Assembly: GCF_000834055.1 (NCBI RefSeq)
Contig: NZ_JXSQ01000018.1
Span: 1 to 64,000 of the forward strand
Direction of reading: 5' to 3'
Origin: Leucobacter komagatae
Lineage (GTDB): Bacteria > Actinomycetota > Actinomycetes > Actinomycetales > Microbacteriaceae
Length of the DNA: 64,000 nt
Positions within the stretch are counted from its first letter, which is position 1. Every line of letters begins with the position of its first letter. Position numbers and translations under genes: made by a program. The notes under the pieces are model-generated. The model ran no database searches, was not told the origin of the DNA, and saw only the letters and a list, made by a program, of their open reading frames with translations. Positions 32,782-48,705 of the stretch are shown here, piece after piece.

Positions 32782-33774
32782 CTATTCTGTTCGGACACGC
32801 ACGTCGAGGTAGACAGTGGAACAGAGCGCCGCGGCGATTGGCGTGACCACAGCCGTCACGAGCGACACGGGCACCCCGGCAAGATACGCAGTGAGGAAGC
32901 GCTGGGGTGTGACGCCGTCTTCCCAAATGGCAAACGGGAAGGCGGTGTTCGTGATCAGCGTGGTCAGGTAGACGAGCACGAACATCGCAGCGCCGGCGAT
33001 CAGCCCCAACACGAGCTGCAGACCGACGATCCGCCACGCGCTGTGTCGGGTGAGCGCCCACGAGCGGCGAATTGAGGCCCACACGGGGGTTCCCTCGAAC
33101 ACGATCACGCTCACGGCGAGCGAGATTCGCGCTGCGAGCCACAGGAGGGGAATGCACAGGGCGACGATGACGAGCACCACCAAGATGACAAACCCCGCGG
33201 CCGAGGAGATGAATGCCGAGGCGATCCCCAAGACCAGCATCGCAACGAAGAAGCCGACGAAGCCGCCGACAAAGCCCGCGGCGAAAGCGAATCCGATCAC
33301 CAGTCCGCCGTAGCCGAGCAGCCTACCGAGCGCGGGGCGAGTGTGTGCCCACAGTTCGCGCGCGGTGCCGCGGTGTCCGAGCGTTTCCAGCCGCACGTTG
33401 TTCGCGACGACGCCCTGCAGCACGGAGCCGCCGAGCGCGGTGACAATCGCCTGCACGATCGTAACGAGGCCGGTCACCATGGCGATCGTGAACGACTGCG
33501 TTGCCAGCCCGTACGAGCTGTTGAGCCCGGGGGAGAAAACGTCGAGCAGGCCGAGGCTCGAGCTCGCCGCGTCGCTGACCGCCGTCGAGATCCCAAAGAG
33601 TAGGTGAACCGCGAGCGGCATGAGCACGAGCCAGAGGAGTACCGGGCGCGGGTTGCGCGTGAGCGAGGAGAAACCCCTGCTAAGGATTTCGCCAAACCCC
33701 AGCGGGCCTGGGGAGAGTGGGGCGACGGGAAGGCCCACCGCGCTCGGAAGGTGGGCTGGGGCTGGAGTGGTCAC
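32782..33774 (-). CDS. Multi-pass membrane protein, unknown function, possibly truncated by an in-frame TAG
   Basis: 330 residues from GTG 33774 (VTTPAPAHLP; AGGAG ten bases upstream); ATG 33825 is an alternative. After LGFGEILSRGFSSLTRNPRPVL comes a run of about six hydrophobic helices, with SIRRSWALTRHSAWRIVGLQLV between them and the ending YLDVRVRTE. The FGEIL-RGF opening, the R-SW-LT-H--WR loop and the YLD-R-R ending resemble the membrane domain found in glycerophosphoryl diester phosphodiesterase-like actinobacterial proteins. The stop after RTE is followed in frame by a coding-like proline-rich tail, so CAG to TAG (RTEQLAASLQ) is a likely nonsense change. Confidence 0.72.
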   Translation of the reverse strand: MTTPAPAHLPSAVGLPVAPLSPGPLGFGEILSRGFSSLTRNPRPVLLWLVLMPLAVHLLFGISTAVSDAASSSLGLLDVFSPGLNSSYGLATQSFTIAMVTGLVTIVQAIVTALGGSVLQGVVANNVRLETLGHRGTARELWAHTRPALGRLLGYGGLVIGFAFAAGFVGGFVGFFVAMLVLGIASAFISSAAGFVILVVLVIVALCIPLLWLAARISLAVSVIVFEGTPVWASIRRSWALTRHSAWRIVGLQLVLGLIAGAAMFVLVYLTTLITNTAFPFAIWEDGVTPQRFLTAYLAGVPVSLVTAVVTPIAAALCSTVYLDVRVRTE

Positions 33775-33874
33775 TCGCTTCACTGCTCCTGACGGAATGG
33801 GAGGGCTCGTGGCCCCGAAACGCACCCCAGTCTGGCACGGGGCGCAACGTGGCTAAACCAGCGGGAGGATGCCC

Positions 33875-33903
33875 TTGTCAGAGGATCACGATGGTGTTAC
33901 AGT
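33875..33903 (+). promoter_or_regulatory. Promoter of rpoB
   Basis: TTGTCA (33875-33880), 17-nt spacer, TACAGT (33898-33903): a near-consensus housekeeping promoter. It predicts a leader of about 145 nt before the rpoB start. No gene is seen in 33826-34053. Confidence 0.7.
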
Positions 33904-34053
33904 AGAAAGCTGCACTATGGACACGAGTCTGCCTTCATATAGCGGAAGGCCCCGGGAGTTGGCGCGCAGGCGCATATGAACCCCGTGTGACCCAAGAGCA
34001 ATTCTTCGCAAGACCAAGTCAACCGGCCCGACGGGGCCCACGGAGGTACTTCC

Positions 34054-37569
<3,516 letters not shown>

Positions 37570-37578
37570 GTTGGCTAG

Positions 37579-37598
37579 GCCCCGCCTGCGGGCGGGGC
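37579..37598 (+). other. GC-rich hairpin between rpoB and rpoC
   Basis: GCCCCGCC, TGCG loop, GGCGGGGC: a perfect 8-bp stem ten bases after the rpoB stop. No U tract follows directly. Likely an RNA-stability or processing element, or a partial terminator that lowers rpoC readthrough. Confidence 0.55.
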
Positions 37599-37643
37599 GC
37601 CAGCCGCTTCAGAATTTTTACGTTTTCATCCAAGGAGAACATT

Positions 37644-41534
<3,891 letters not shown>

Positions 41535-41575
41535 CGGGTTCGGCTGCCAGCATCGCGGGTAGCCGGTCAGACACT

Positions 41576-41609
41576 GAGCGGGCGTCCACCTTCGGGTGGA
41601 CGCCCGCTC
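41576..41609 (+). terminator. Strong terminator hairpin after rpoC
   Basis: Perfect 15-bp stem (41576-41590 with 41595-41609) closed by a TTCG tetraloop, 41 bases after the rpoC stop; TTTT occurs ten bases later. Terminates the rpoBC operon. Confidence 0.85.
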
Positions 41610-41737
41610 TGCCGTTTTCGGAGCCTGCGCGGGCCTCCGAGCACTGCTTCACAGACGAGTTCAGCGCGGGAACGCCCATTTCTGCCACATAGCTTGTATC
41701 GTGGCGACAGAACGCAAGGCACTCGAGAGGTGAACCA

Positions 41738-42709
41738 ATGAGCGATGAGCGCGATACTCCCGTCGATCCCGGCGCGCCGGTCGAAGAACAGACGGCTAGC
41801 GATGACGCTGTGCAGGACGCGGTAGTGCGCGCGACGGCGATTAACGACGCCAGCGCGTCCGACGTCATCGTCGTGGACGCCGAGGGAACGGTTGTCGAGC
41901 CGGCACCCGTGGCTGAGACTACCGCGGTCGCTGCCGGGGCAGAGGCGCTTTCGGAGCAGGCGCACCGGGAGCAGGCGGCGAGCGTCGACACGCAGCTCGA
42001 CCTCGAGGCCCCAAAGGCGCCGCGTATCGCGTCACCTGAGGAGTTGCCCTCTGCTGCAGCGGCGCCCGCGATCACGCCAGCCGTGCAGTTCCTCGATCCT
42101 GCGCGGGACGGCGAGATTCGGATCAGCGCTGACCACCCGATGGCTGCGCTGTACATGCAGTCGCCGATGCCGCCTGACCTCAAGGGGAACCGTGGCGCCG
42201 GCGTGCTCATCGCGCTGCTCGGCACCGTCGCGTTCGCGTTGCTCTACGCCGGCCTGATTTCTGCGATGATCTCGCAGCAGTTCCCGCCGTCGACGTTCCT
42301 CACTGAGGGGCTGCTCCCGTGGGTGACGTCGTGGGGCTTTATCGCTGGCGTCGTTGCCTTCTTCGTCGGGCTGACGATCCTGGTGCTGATCTTTGGCCGC
42401 GCTGGCTGGTGGGCGTACGTGATTTTCAGCCTCTTCGTTGGAGTCGTCGTGTGGGTTGCGACGACGGTGACGATCGCGCTCGTGGGTGCCCCGGCAGAGG
42501 CGCTTGCGGTCGGTGACGGAAGCTTCCTCTCGAATGCCAAGAACGCCGCCTTCGCGATTCCGACACTCGGAGCAGCGATCCTCGCGCGCGAGGTAGCGGT
42601 TTGGTTCGGGGCGTGGATCGGGGCCCGCGGCCGCCGCGTGACCGCGAAGAACGCAGAGATGCTCGCCGAGTACGAGACGGCGCTCGCTGAGGTGCGGGCG
42701 AAGCAGTAA
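41738..42709 (+). CDS. Membrane protein with acidic N-terminal region, unknown function
   Basis: 323 residues. Residues 1-150 are polar, rich in A, E, D and V, and probably disordered and cytoplasmic. Four hydrophobic helices follow between about 152 and 295 (GVLIALLGTVAFALLYAGLI, WGFIAGVVAFFVGLTILVLI, AYVIFSLFVGVVVWVATTV, FAIPTLGAAILAREVAVWF). The C-terminus is charged. No family recognised. GAGAGGTG precedes the ATG. Its TAA overlaps the next ATG by one base, making it the first of three coupled genes between rpoC and rpsL. Confidence 0.82.
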   Translation: MSDERDTPVDPGAPVEEQTASDDAVQDAVVRATAINDASASDVIVVDAEGTVVEPAPVAETTAVAAGAEALSEQAHREQAASVDTQLDLEAPKAPRIASPEELPSAAAAPAITPAVQFLDPARDGEIRISADHPMAALYMQSPMPPDLKGNRGAGVLIALLGTVAFALLYAGLISAMISQQFPPSTFLTEGLLPWVTSWGFIAGVVAFFVGLTILVLIFGRAGWWAYVIFSLFVGVVVWVATTVTIALVGAPAEALAVGDGSFLSNAKNAAFAIPTLGAAILAREVAVWFGAWIGARGRRVTAKNAEMLAEYETALAEVRAKQ

Positions 42710-43191
42710 TGGTTGAGGGCGCCAAACGGGGAGTGACCCGGGGATACGTCCTCGGGCTCCTCGGGGCGACCCTCGTCGTAGCGGCAGCGATCGTTGTCGC
42801 GTCGTGGGGGTTGCTTGCCATGGCGCTCGGGCGCGAGCCGATCGAGACCGCCGCAGTGCCGCTCTGGTTCGGTGTGCTGAGCATTGGCCTCGGCCTGGCG
42901 ATGCTCGGTGTGTTGCTGTGGCGGCAGGCGATCTCCCTGCTGCGTGGCAGGAAGAGCCCAGTGGCGGGGATCGTCCTTGGCGCGGCATTCGGGGTGTACC
43001 TGATTTGGGGGCTGTGCGGGGTGCTCGCGGGGCTGACCATTGACGACACGTGGTTCAGCCCGTTCGCGCTGATACTGATGCCAGTGTGGGGGATCGCAGT
43101 TGTGCTCTTCTGGGCTGTGCTCGCGCGGCGAATCTACACGGACAGGCCAACTCCGAAGTGGCCGTGGGAACGCCGCGAGGAGCGGGAGTGA
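42709..43191 (+). CDS. Small four-helix membrane protein, unknown function
   Basis: 160 residues with four hydrophobic helices (about 12-38, 48-66, 80-103, 112-140) and a basic C-terminus ending RPTPKWPWERREERE. No recognised domain. ATG lies in TAATG with the previous stop and the stop lies in GTGA with the next start, so translation is coupled on both sides. Confidence 0.78.
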   Translation: MVEGAKRGVTRGYVLGLLGATLVVAAAIVVASWGLLAMALGREPIETAAVPLWFGVLSIGLGLAMLGVLLWRQAISLLRGRKSPVAGIVLGAAFGVYLIWGLCGVLAGLTIDDTWFSPFALILMPVWGIAVVLFWAVLARRIYTDRPTPKWPWERREERE

Positions 43192-43829
43192 ACCTGGTGG
43201 GCCTCATCGACCGACGTGTTGGCAGAGCCGTTGAGGCGTGGCTCGAGTGGGTTTCGCGGTGGGAGCCAGCGGCGTATCGGGGGCGTAGCCGTATCTGCAG
43301 GCGGTGCACAGGCTCTCCGGTGCTCATCGCGTCGGGGATCCCAGCTGGCACCCCACACCAGGTGAAACACGCGCTGGTCTCCCGCGTGCAGCGGATCGTC
43401 GACAAAGTCGTCGACGATTACACGGAGGAGCACCTGCCAATGCTGCACGCGGAATTACGCGGGGCGGACATGTGGCGCGTCGGTGGCTACGATCCCGCAG
43501 CCGGCCTCGACCCAGAATACGACGGGCTCGATCCTGATCCGGAGCCCACGGAGGCCGGACAGCCGTTCCTGTTTACGCTTGCGGGACTTGCTGCCGAGGT
43601 GCAACCGGAGGAGCCGCTGCCGCGCCCGCCGCTGAGCGCGGAAGAGAAGCAGCAGCTGCGCCGCGAAATCGAGTTAGCCGATCTGCGCGCCGCAGATGTT
43701 GGCAATGAGGTGTGCTTCGCGCTCATGGGGCATCGGCCCCGCATCGAGGCAGCGATTGAGCGCTTCGTTGAACCGCAGGTGCGCGCAATGCTCGATGAGC
43801 TCTCGCGGAACCTGGAACCCCCGGCGTAG
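43188..43829 (+). CDS. Soluble protein of unknown function with a CxxC motif
   Basis: 213 residues from GTG 43188, which overlaps the previous stop (GTGA). A C-R-R-C pair (SRICRRCTG) near residue 43 could bind metal. Then come an EEHLPMLHAELRGADMWRVGGYDP segment (in part), an acidic proline-rich linker (DPEYDGLDPDPEPTEAG), and a helical C-terminus (SAEEKQQLRREIELADLRAA, RPRIEAAIERFVEPQVRAMLDELSR). No family recognised. Last of the three-gene set; the rpsL promoter follows. Confidence 0.75.
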   Translation: MNLVGLIDRRVGRAVEAWLEWVSRWEPAAYRGRSRICRRCTGSPVLIASGIPAGTPHQVKHALVSRVQRIVDKVVDDYTEEHLPMLHAELRGADMWRVGGYDPAAGLDPEYDGLDPDPEPTEAGQPFLFTLAGLAAEVQPEEPLPRPPLSAEEKQQLRREIELADLRAADVGNEVCFALMGHRPRIEAAIERFVEPQVRAMLDELSRNLEPPA

Positions 43830-43844
43830 CTGACCACCAGACCC

Positions 43845-43873
43845 TTGCGCGTATGCCTCCCAGCGCGTAAGGT
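43845..43873 (+). promoter_or_regulatory. Candidate promoter of the rpsL-rpsG-fusA operon
   Basis: TTGCGC (43845-43850), 17-nt spacer, TAAGGT (43868-43873). It predicts an rpsL leader of about 210 nt (to 44092) in which no gene is seen; the leader could carry r-protein control but I see no defined structure. Confidence 0.5.
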
Positions 43874-44092
43874 TATTCCTTGGTGCACTCCACCTGTTTC
43901 GCGCGTGCGCGAATACTGGGGGGAGCGCATCGAGGGTCACTCGCTCCCAGAGGTGAAACCCCCACGGCATAGCTGCACTCGACTTCACTGCCTCGGCAGG
44001 GAATTCAGCAGCTCCGCGCGTGCGCAAGCTCGCGCAAATGCTCGACCACAAGAAGCATTCCTGTCACCGTGCAGGACCAACTAGGAGAATCA

Positions 44093-44464
44093 GTGCCTAC
44101 TATTCAGCAGCTGGTTCGCAAGGGACGGACGCCCAAGGTCTCGAAGACCAAGGCGCCCGCTCTGAAGGCGAACCCCCAGCAGCGCGGTGTGTGTACTCGT
44201 GTGTACACCACCACCCCGAAGAAGCCGAACTCGGCGATGCGTAAGGTCGCTCGTGTGAAGCTTTCAAACGGTACCGAGGTTACGGCCTACATCCCAGGTG
44301 AGGGCCACAACCTGCAGGAGCACTCGATGGTGCTCGTGCGCGGCGGTCGTGTGAAGGATCTCCCCGGTGTTCGTTACAAGATCGTGCGCGGCGCACTCGA
44401 CACGCAGGCGGTCAAGGACCGCAAGCAAGCTCGTAGCCGCTACGGTGCAAAGAAGGTGAAGTAA
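44093..44464 (+). CDS. rpsL: 30S ribosomal protein S12
   Basis: 123 residues from GTG 44093 with AGGAG at 44083-44087; a frame running back to 44069 is not used. [11 protein letters not shown] opening, [19 protein letters not shown] (lysine at the E. coli Lys42 position kept, streptomycin-sensitive type), [16 protein letters not shown] (second lysine region kept) and a basic tail. Its TAA overlaps the rpsG ATG by one base. Confidence 0.98.
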   Translation: MPTIQQLVRKGRTPKVSKTKAPALKANPQQRGVCTRVYTTTPKKPNSAMRKVARVKLSNGTEVTAYIPGEGHNLQEHSMVLVRGGRVKDLPGVRYKIVRGALDTQAVKDRKQARSRYGAKKVK

Positions 44465-44934
44465 TGCCCCGTAAAGGTCCTGCTCCCAAGCGTCCCGTAG
44501 TAGCCGATCCGGTCTACGGCGCACCCATCGTCAGCCAGCTCGTCAACAAGATTCTTGTTGACGGCAAGAAGGGCCTCGCCGAGCGCATTGTGTACAACGC
44601 GCTCGAGGTCGTTGCTGAGAAGAGCGGCCAGGATGCCGTAGTCGTACTCAAGAAGGCGCTCGACAACGTGCGCCCCACCCTTGAGGTACGGTCACGTCGT
44701 GTTGGTGGCTCAACCTACCAGGTGCCCGTTGAGGTCAAGCCGCACCGTGCGAACACACTCGCACTGCGCTGGCTCACGAGCTACGCGAAGGCTCGTCGAG
44801 AGAACTCGATGACCGACCGCCTGACCAACGAGATCCTCGACGCTTCGAACGGCCTTGGGGCCGCTGTGAAGCGCCGTGAGGACACGCACAAGATGGCAGA
44901 GTCGAACCGCGCGTTCGCTCACTACCGCTGGTAG
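44464..44934 (+). CDS. rpsG: 30S ribosomal protein S7
   Basis: 156 residues, the standard length. [12 protein letters not shown] opening, [42 protein letters not shown] (in part) and ending RAFAHYRW, all typical of S7, which nucleates the 30S head by binding 16S rRNA. Translation is coupled to rpsL (TAATG). Confidence 0.98.
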   Translation: MPRKGPAPKRPVVADPVYGAPIVSQLVNKILVDGKKGLAERIVYNALEVVAEKSGQDAVVVLKKALDNVRPTLEVRSRRVGGSTYQVPVEVKPHRANTLALRWLTSYAKARRENSMTDRLTNEILDASNGLGAAVKRREDTHKMAESNRAFAHYRW

Positions 44935-44941
44935 TCATCTG

Positions 44942-44978
44942 AGTGGGAGGTGGATCGGAACCCGATCCGCCTCCCACT
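44942..44978 (+). other. Large hairpin between rpsG and fusA
   Basis: The 17-nt arms 44942-44958 and 44962-44978 pair along their whole length with one T-G wobble and a 3-nt loop (AGTGGGAGG-T-GGATCGG / CCGATCC-G-CCTCCCACT). No U tract. Probably a processing site or partial terminator that sets the S7 to EF-G ratio. Confidence 0.6.
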
Positions 44979-45033
44979 TGCGGGCATCGCCCGCGACACA
45001 CACTCTTAAATCCCCACCCCGGAGGAGACCCCC

Positions 45034-47148
45034 GTGGCACAAGACGTGCTCACCGACCTGAGCAAGGTCCGCAACATCGGCATCATGGCCCACATCGATG
45101 CCGGCAAGACCACCACCACCGAGCGCATCCTGTTTTACACGGGTGTCAACCACAAGCTGGGCGAAACGCACGACGGTGGCGCAACGACTGACTGGATGGA
45201 GCAGGAAAAGGAGCGCGGCATCACGATCACGTCTGCCGCCGTGACTTGCTTCTGGAACAACAACCAGGTCAACATCATTGACACCCCCGGCCACGTTGAC
45301 TTCACCGTCGAGGTGGAGCGTTCGCTCCGCGTTCTCGACGGCGCTGTCGCAGTGTTCGACGGCAAGGAGGGCGTTGAGCCCCAGTCGGAGACCGTTTGGC
45401 GTCAGGCTGACAAGTATGGCGTTCCGCGCATCTGCTTCGTCAACAAGATGGACAAGATGGGCGCTGACTTCTACTTCACCGTAGACACCATCGTCAACCG
45501 CCTCGGCGCGAAGCCGCTCGTTATGCAGCTCCCCATCGGTGCTGAGTCGGAGTTCATCGGCGTTGTCGATCTGCTCTCGATGAAGGCATTCGTATGGGAG
45601 GGCGACTCGAAGGGTGACGTTACCCTCGGCGCTAACTACGAGACGCAGGAGATCCCCGCGGATCTCGTCGAGAAGGCGAAGGAGTACCGCGAGAAGCTCG
45701 TCGAGACCGTCGCCGAGACCGACGACGCGCTCCTCGAGAAGTTCTTCGCTGGCGAAGAGATCAGCATTGACGAGATCAAGGCCGGTATCCGCAAGCTCGT
45801 CGTAGCTAACGAGATCTACCCGGTCTACTGTGGCTCGGCGTTCAAGAACCGCGGCATCCAGCCGATGCTCGACGCTGTTGTTGACTTCCTGCCTAACCCG
45901 CTCGACGTTGGCGCCATCGAGGCACACGACCCGCGCGACGAGTCGATCGTCATCGAGCGCCTCCCGCAGGCTGACGCGCCGTTCTCGGCACTCGCGTTCA
46001 AGGTTGCTGTGCACCCGTTCTTCGGTCGCCTCACCTACATCCGCGTGTACTCGGGTCGCATCGACTCGGGCGCGCAGGTAGTGAACTCGACCAAGGGCAA
46101 GAAGGAGCGCATCGGAAAGATCTTCCAGATGCACGCCAACAAGGAGAACCCGGTTGACGACCTCATGGCCGGCAACATCTACGCGGTTATCGGCCTGAAG
46201 GACACCACCACCGGTGACACCCTCTCGGACCCGAACAACCAGGTTGTACTTGAGTCGATGACCTTCCCCGAGCCCGTCATCGAGGTTGCGATCGAGCCGA
46301 AGACCAAGGGTGACCAGGAGAAGCTCAGCACCGCGATCCAGAAGCTCGCAGAAGAGGATCCCACGTTCCGCGTGAGCCTCAACGCTGAGACCGGCCAGAC
46401 CGTTATTGCTGGTATGGGCGAGCTCCACCTCGACATCCTTGTCGACCGCATGAAGCGCGAGTTCAAGGTTGAGGCAAACGTGGGCAAGCCCCAGGTTGCG
46501 TACCGCGAGACGATCCGCAAGACCGTCCCGAAGTACGACTACACCCACAAGAAGCAGACCGGTGGATCCGGTCAGTTCGCCAAGGTGCAGATCTCGATCG
46601 CGCCGCTTGAGGTTGAAGCTGACAAGATCTACGTCTTCGAGGACAAGGTGACCGGTGGTCGCGTTCCTCGCGAGTACATCCCGTCGGTCGACGCTGGTAT
46701 CCAGGATGCAATGCAGTACGGCATTCTCGCAGGGTTCCCCGTTGTTGGCGTCAAGGCGCAGCTCCTCGACGGCCAGTACCACGATGTTGACTCGTCTGAA
46801 ATGGCGTTCAAGATTGCCGGCTCGATGGCCTTCAAGGAGGCCGCACGCCAGGCTCAGCCTGTGCTGCTCGAGCCCATGATGGCCGTTGAGGTTCGCACGC
46901 CCGAGGAGTACATGGGCGACGTTATTGGCGACATCAACTCCCGTCGTGGACAGATCCAGTCGATGGAAGATGCGAGTGGCGTGAAGGTTATCCGCGCCCT
47001 GGTACCGCTTTCAGAGATGTTCGGGTACATTGGTGACCTGCGGTCGAAGACCAGCGGTCGCGCAGTGTTCTCGATGACCTTCGACTCCTATGCTGAGGTG
47101 CCGAAGGCCGTGGCCGATGAGATCGTTCAGAAGGCTAAGGGCGAGTAA
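45034..47148 (+). CDS. fusA: Translation elongation factor G
   Basis: 704 residues. GTG start with GGAGGAG seven bases upstream. G1 motif [15 protein letters not shown], switch segment [13 protein letters not shown]3 DTPGHVDF, G4 [10 protein letters not shown], and domains II-V through [17 protein letters not shown] and a complete C-terminus [19 protein letters not shown]. It drives ribosomal translocation and recycling. Third gene of the str operon, followed by a terminator. Confidence 0.99.
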   Translation: MAQDVLTDLSKVRNIGIMAHIDAGKTTTTERILFYTGVNHKLGETHDGGATTDWMEQEKERGITITSAAVTCFWNNNQVNIIDTPGHVDFTVEVERSLRVLDGAVAVFDGKEGVEPQSETVWRQADKYGVPRICFVNKMDKMGADFYFTVDTIVNRLGAKPLVMQLPIGAESEFIGVVDLLSMKAFVWEGDSKGDVTLGANYETQEIPADLVEKAKEYREKLVETVAETDDALLEKFFAGEEISIDEIKAGIRKLVVANEIYPVYCGSAFKNRGIQPMLDAVVDFLPNPLDVGAIEAHDPRDESIVIERLPQADAPFSALAFKVAVHPFFGRLTYIRVYSGRIDSGAQVVNSTKGKKERIGKIFQMHANKENPVDDLMAGNIYAVIGLKDTTTGDTLSDPNNQVVLESMTFPEPVIEVAIEPKTKGDQEKLSTAIQKLAEEDPTFRVSLNAETGQTVIAGMGELHLDILVDRMKREFKVEANVGKPQVAYRETIRKTVPKYDYTHKKQTGGSGQFAKVQISIAPLEVEADKIYVFEDKVTGGRVPREYIPSVDAGIQDAMQYGILAGFPVVGVKAQLLDGQYHDVDSSEMAFKIAGSMAFKEAARQAQPVLLEPMMAVEVRTPEEYMGDVIGDINSRRGQIQSMEDASGVKVIRALVPLSEMFGYIGDLRSKTSGRAVFSMTFDSYAEVPKAVADEIVQKAKGE

Positions 47149-47159
47149 CACCGTCCCTT

Positions 47160-47191
47160 GATCTGTGGCGGGACCCGTCCCGCCACAGATC
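47160..47191 (+). terminator. Terminator hairpin after fusA
   Basis: 15-bp perfect stem (47160-47174 with 47177-47191; GATCTGTGGCGGGAC / GTCCCGCCACAGATC) 11 bases after the fusA stop, without a U tract. Suggests that tuf has its own promoter in 47192-47298, where an A/T-rich patch (47210-47240) occurs but no clear -35/-10 pair. Confidence 0.65.
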
Positions 47192-47311
47192 ACCCGGCTC
47201 AGGTCGCGCATATAGGCCAGAGCTTGTAATATTAAGTACACACCCTGTGCTCGTACCCTCTCGAAACCGTCAAGAGGGATGCGGCACATGACTGTCCTGA
47301 GGAGGACCATA

Positions 47312-48505
47312 GTGGCGAAGGCCAAGTTCGAGCGGACCAAGCCGCACGTAAACATCGGAACGATCGGTCACGTTGACCACGGTAAGACCACCCTTACCGC
47401 AGCAATCTCGAAGACGCTCGCCGACAAGTTCCCGTCGGACACGAACGTTCAGCGCGATTTCGCAACGATCGATTCCGCTCCCGAGGAGCGCCAGCGCGGC
47501 ATTACCATCAACATCTCGCACGTTGAGTACGAGACCCCGAAGCGTCACTACGCTCACGTTGATGCACCAGGCCACGCTGACTACATCAAGAACATGATCA
47601 CCGGTGCTGCTCAGATGGACGGCGCGATCCTCGTGGTTGCTGCTACTGACGGCATGATGGCTCAGACCAAGGAGCACATCCTCCTTGCGAAGCAGGTCGG
47701 CGTTCCTTACCTCCTCGTTGCGCTCAACAAGTGCGACCAGGTCGACGACGAGGAAATCCTCGAGCTCGTCGAGATGGAGGTCCGTGAGGAGCTCTCCAAG
47801 CAGGGTTACCCCGGAGACGACGTCCCCGTCGTCCGCGTTTCGGGCTACCAGGCACTCCAGGGCGAAGAGAAGTGGGTTAACTCCATCCTCGAGCTCATGG
47901 AAGCTGTCGACAACAGCGTTCCGGACCCCGTACGTGACCGTGACAAGCCGTTCCTCATGCCTGTTGAGGACGTCTTCACGATCACCGGTCGTGGCACCGT
48001 TGTTACGGGTCGCGCCGAGCGTGGCACGCTGAAGATCAACTCGGAAATCGAGATCGTTGGTCTGCGTCCGACGCAGAAGACCACCGTTACCGGTATCGAG
48101 ATGTTCCACAAGCAGCTCGACGAGGCATGGGCTGGCGAGAACTGTGGCCTCCTGCTTCGCGGCACCAAGCGCGAAGACGTTGAGCGTGGCCAGGTTATCG
48201 TTGCTCCCGGCTCGATCACCCCGCACACGAACTTCGAGGGCACTGCCTACATCCTGAAGAAGGAAGAGGGCGGCCGCCACAACCCGTTCGAGACTAACTA
48301 CCGCCCGCAGTTCTACTTCCGTACGACTGACGTGACCGGTGTTATCACGCTGCCCGAGGACAAGCCGATGGTTATGCCCGGCGACACCACCGACATGGTC
48401 GTTGAGCTGATCCAGCCCATCGCTATGGAAGAGGGCCTCGGCTTCGCTATCCGTGAGGGTGGCCGCACCGTTGGCGCCGGCACCGTGACCAAGGTTCTTT
48501 CCTAA
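47312..48505 (+). CDS. tuf: Translation elongation factor Tu
   Basis: 397 residues from GTG 47312 with GAGGAGG at 47299-47305; frames reaching 47279 are not used. P-loop [11 protein letters not shown], switch [15 protein letters not shown]3 DAPGHADY, G4 [10 protein letters not shown] and the C-terminal [21 protein letters not shown]. It carries aminoacyl-tRNA to the ribosome. Single complete copy in this window, with its own strong terminator. Confidence 0.99.
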   Translation: MAKAKFERTKPHVNIGTIGHVDHGKTTLTAAISKTLADKFPSDTNVQRDFATIDSAPEERQRGITINISHVEYETPKRHYAHVDAPGHADYIKNMITGAAQMDGAILVVAATDGMMAQTKEHILLAKQVGVPYLLVALNKCDQVDDEEILELVEMEVREELSKQGYPGDDVPVVRVSGYQALQGEEKWVNSILELMEAVDNSVPDPVRDRDKPFLMPVEDVFTITGRGTVVTGRAERGTLKINSEIEIVGLRPTQKTTVTGIEMFHKQLDEAWAGENCGLLLRGTKREDVERGQVIVAPGSITPHTNFEGTAYILKKEEGGRHNPFETNYRPQFYFRTTDVTGVITLPEDKPMVMPGDTTDMVVELIQPIAMEEGLGFAIREGGRTVGAGTVTKVLS

Positions 48506-48551
48506 GTCGCAGCCGTGCAGTCTCTGACTGCTTCGTAGTCTTTGGCTACAC

Positions 48552-48585
48552 AAAGAACCCCGGGGGGAAACCCCCGGGGTTCTTT
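48552..48585 (+). terminator. Terminator after tuf
   Basis: Perfect 15-bp stem AAAGAACCCCGGGGG / CCCCCGGGGTTCTTT with a GAAA tetraloop, 46 bases after the tuf stop; TTT ends the stem. Confidence 0.88.
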
Positions 48586-48705
48586 GCGTTTGGGGCGTGC
48601 GCGGTCGGCTGGCCGGGCTGCAGCCGCTAGCATTGAGGATATTCATAACGTTCGGATCACGCCGGGCAACGTGGGGCATGTACCCAAACGATCAGAGGAG
48701 GGCGC

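Noticed and set aside
44097-44464. Possible streptomycin-resistance change in RpsL.
   Set aside because: The two lysine positions tied to resistance (TPKKPNS and LPGVRYK regions) have the ordinary sensitive-type sequence.
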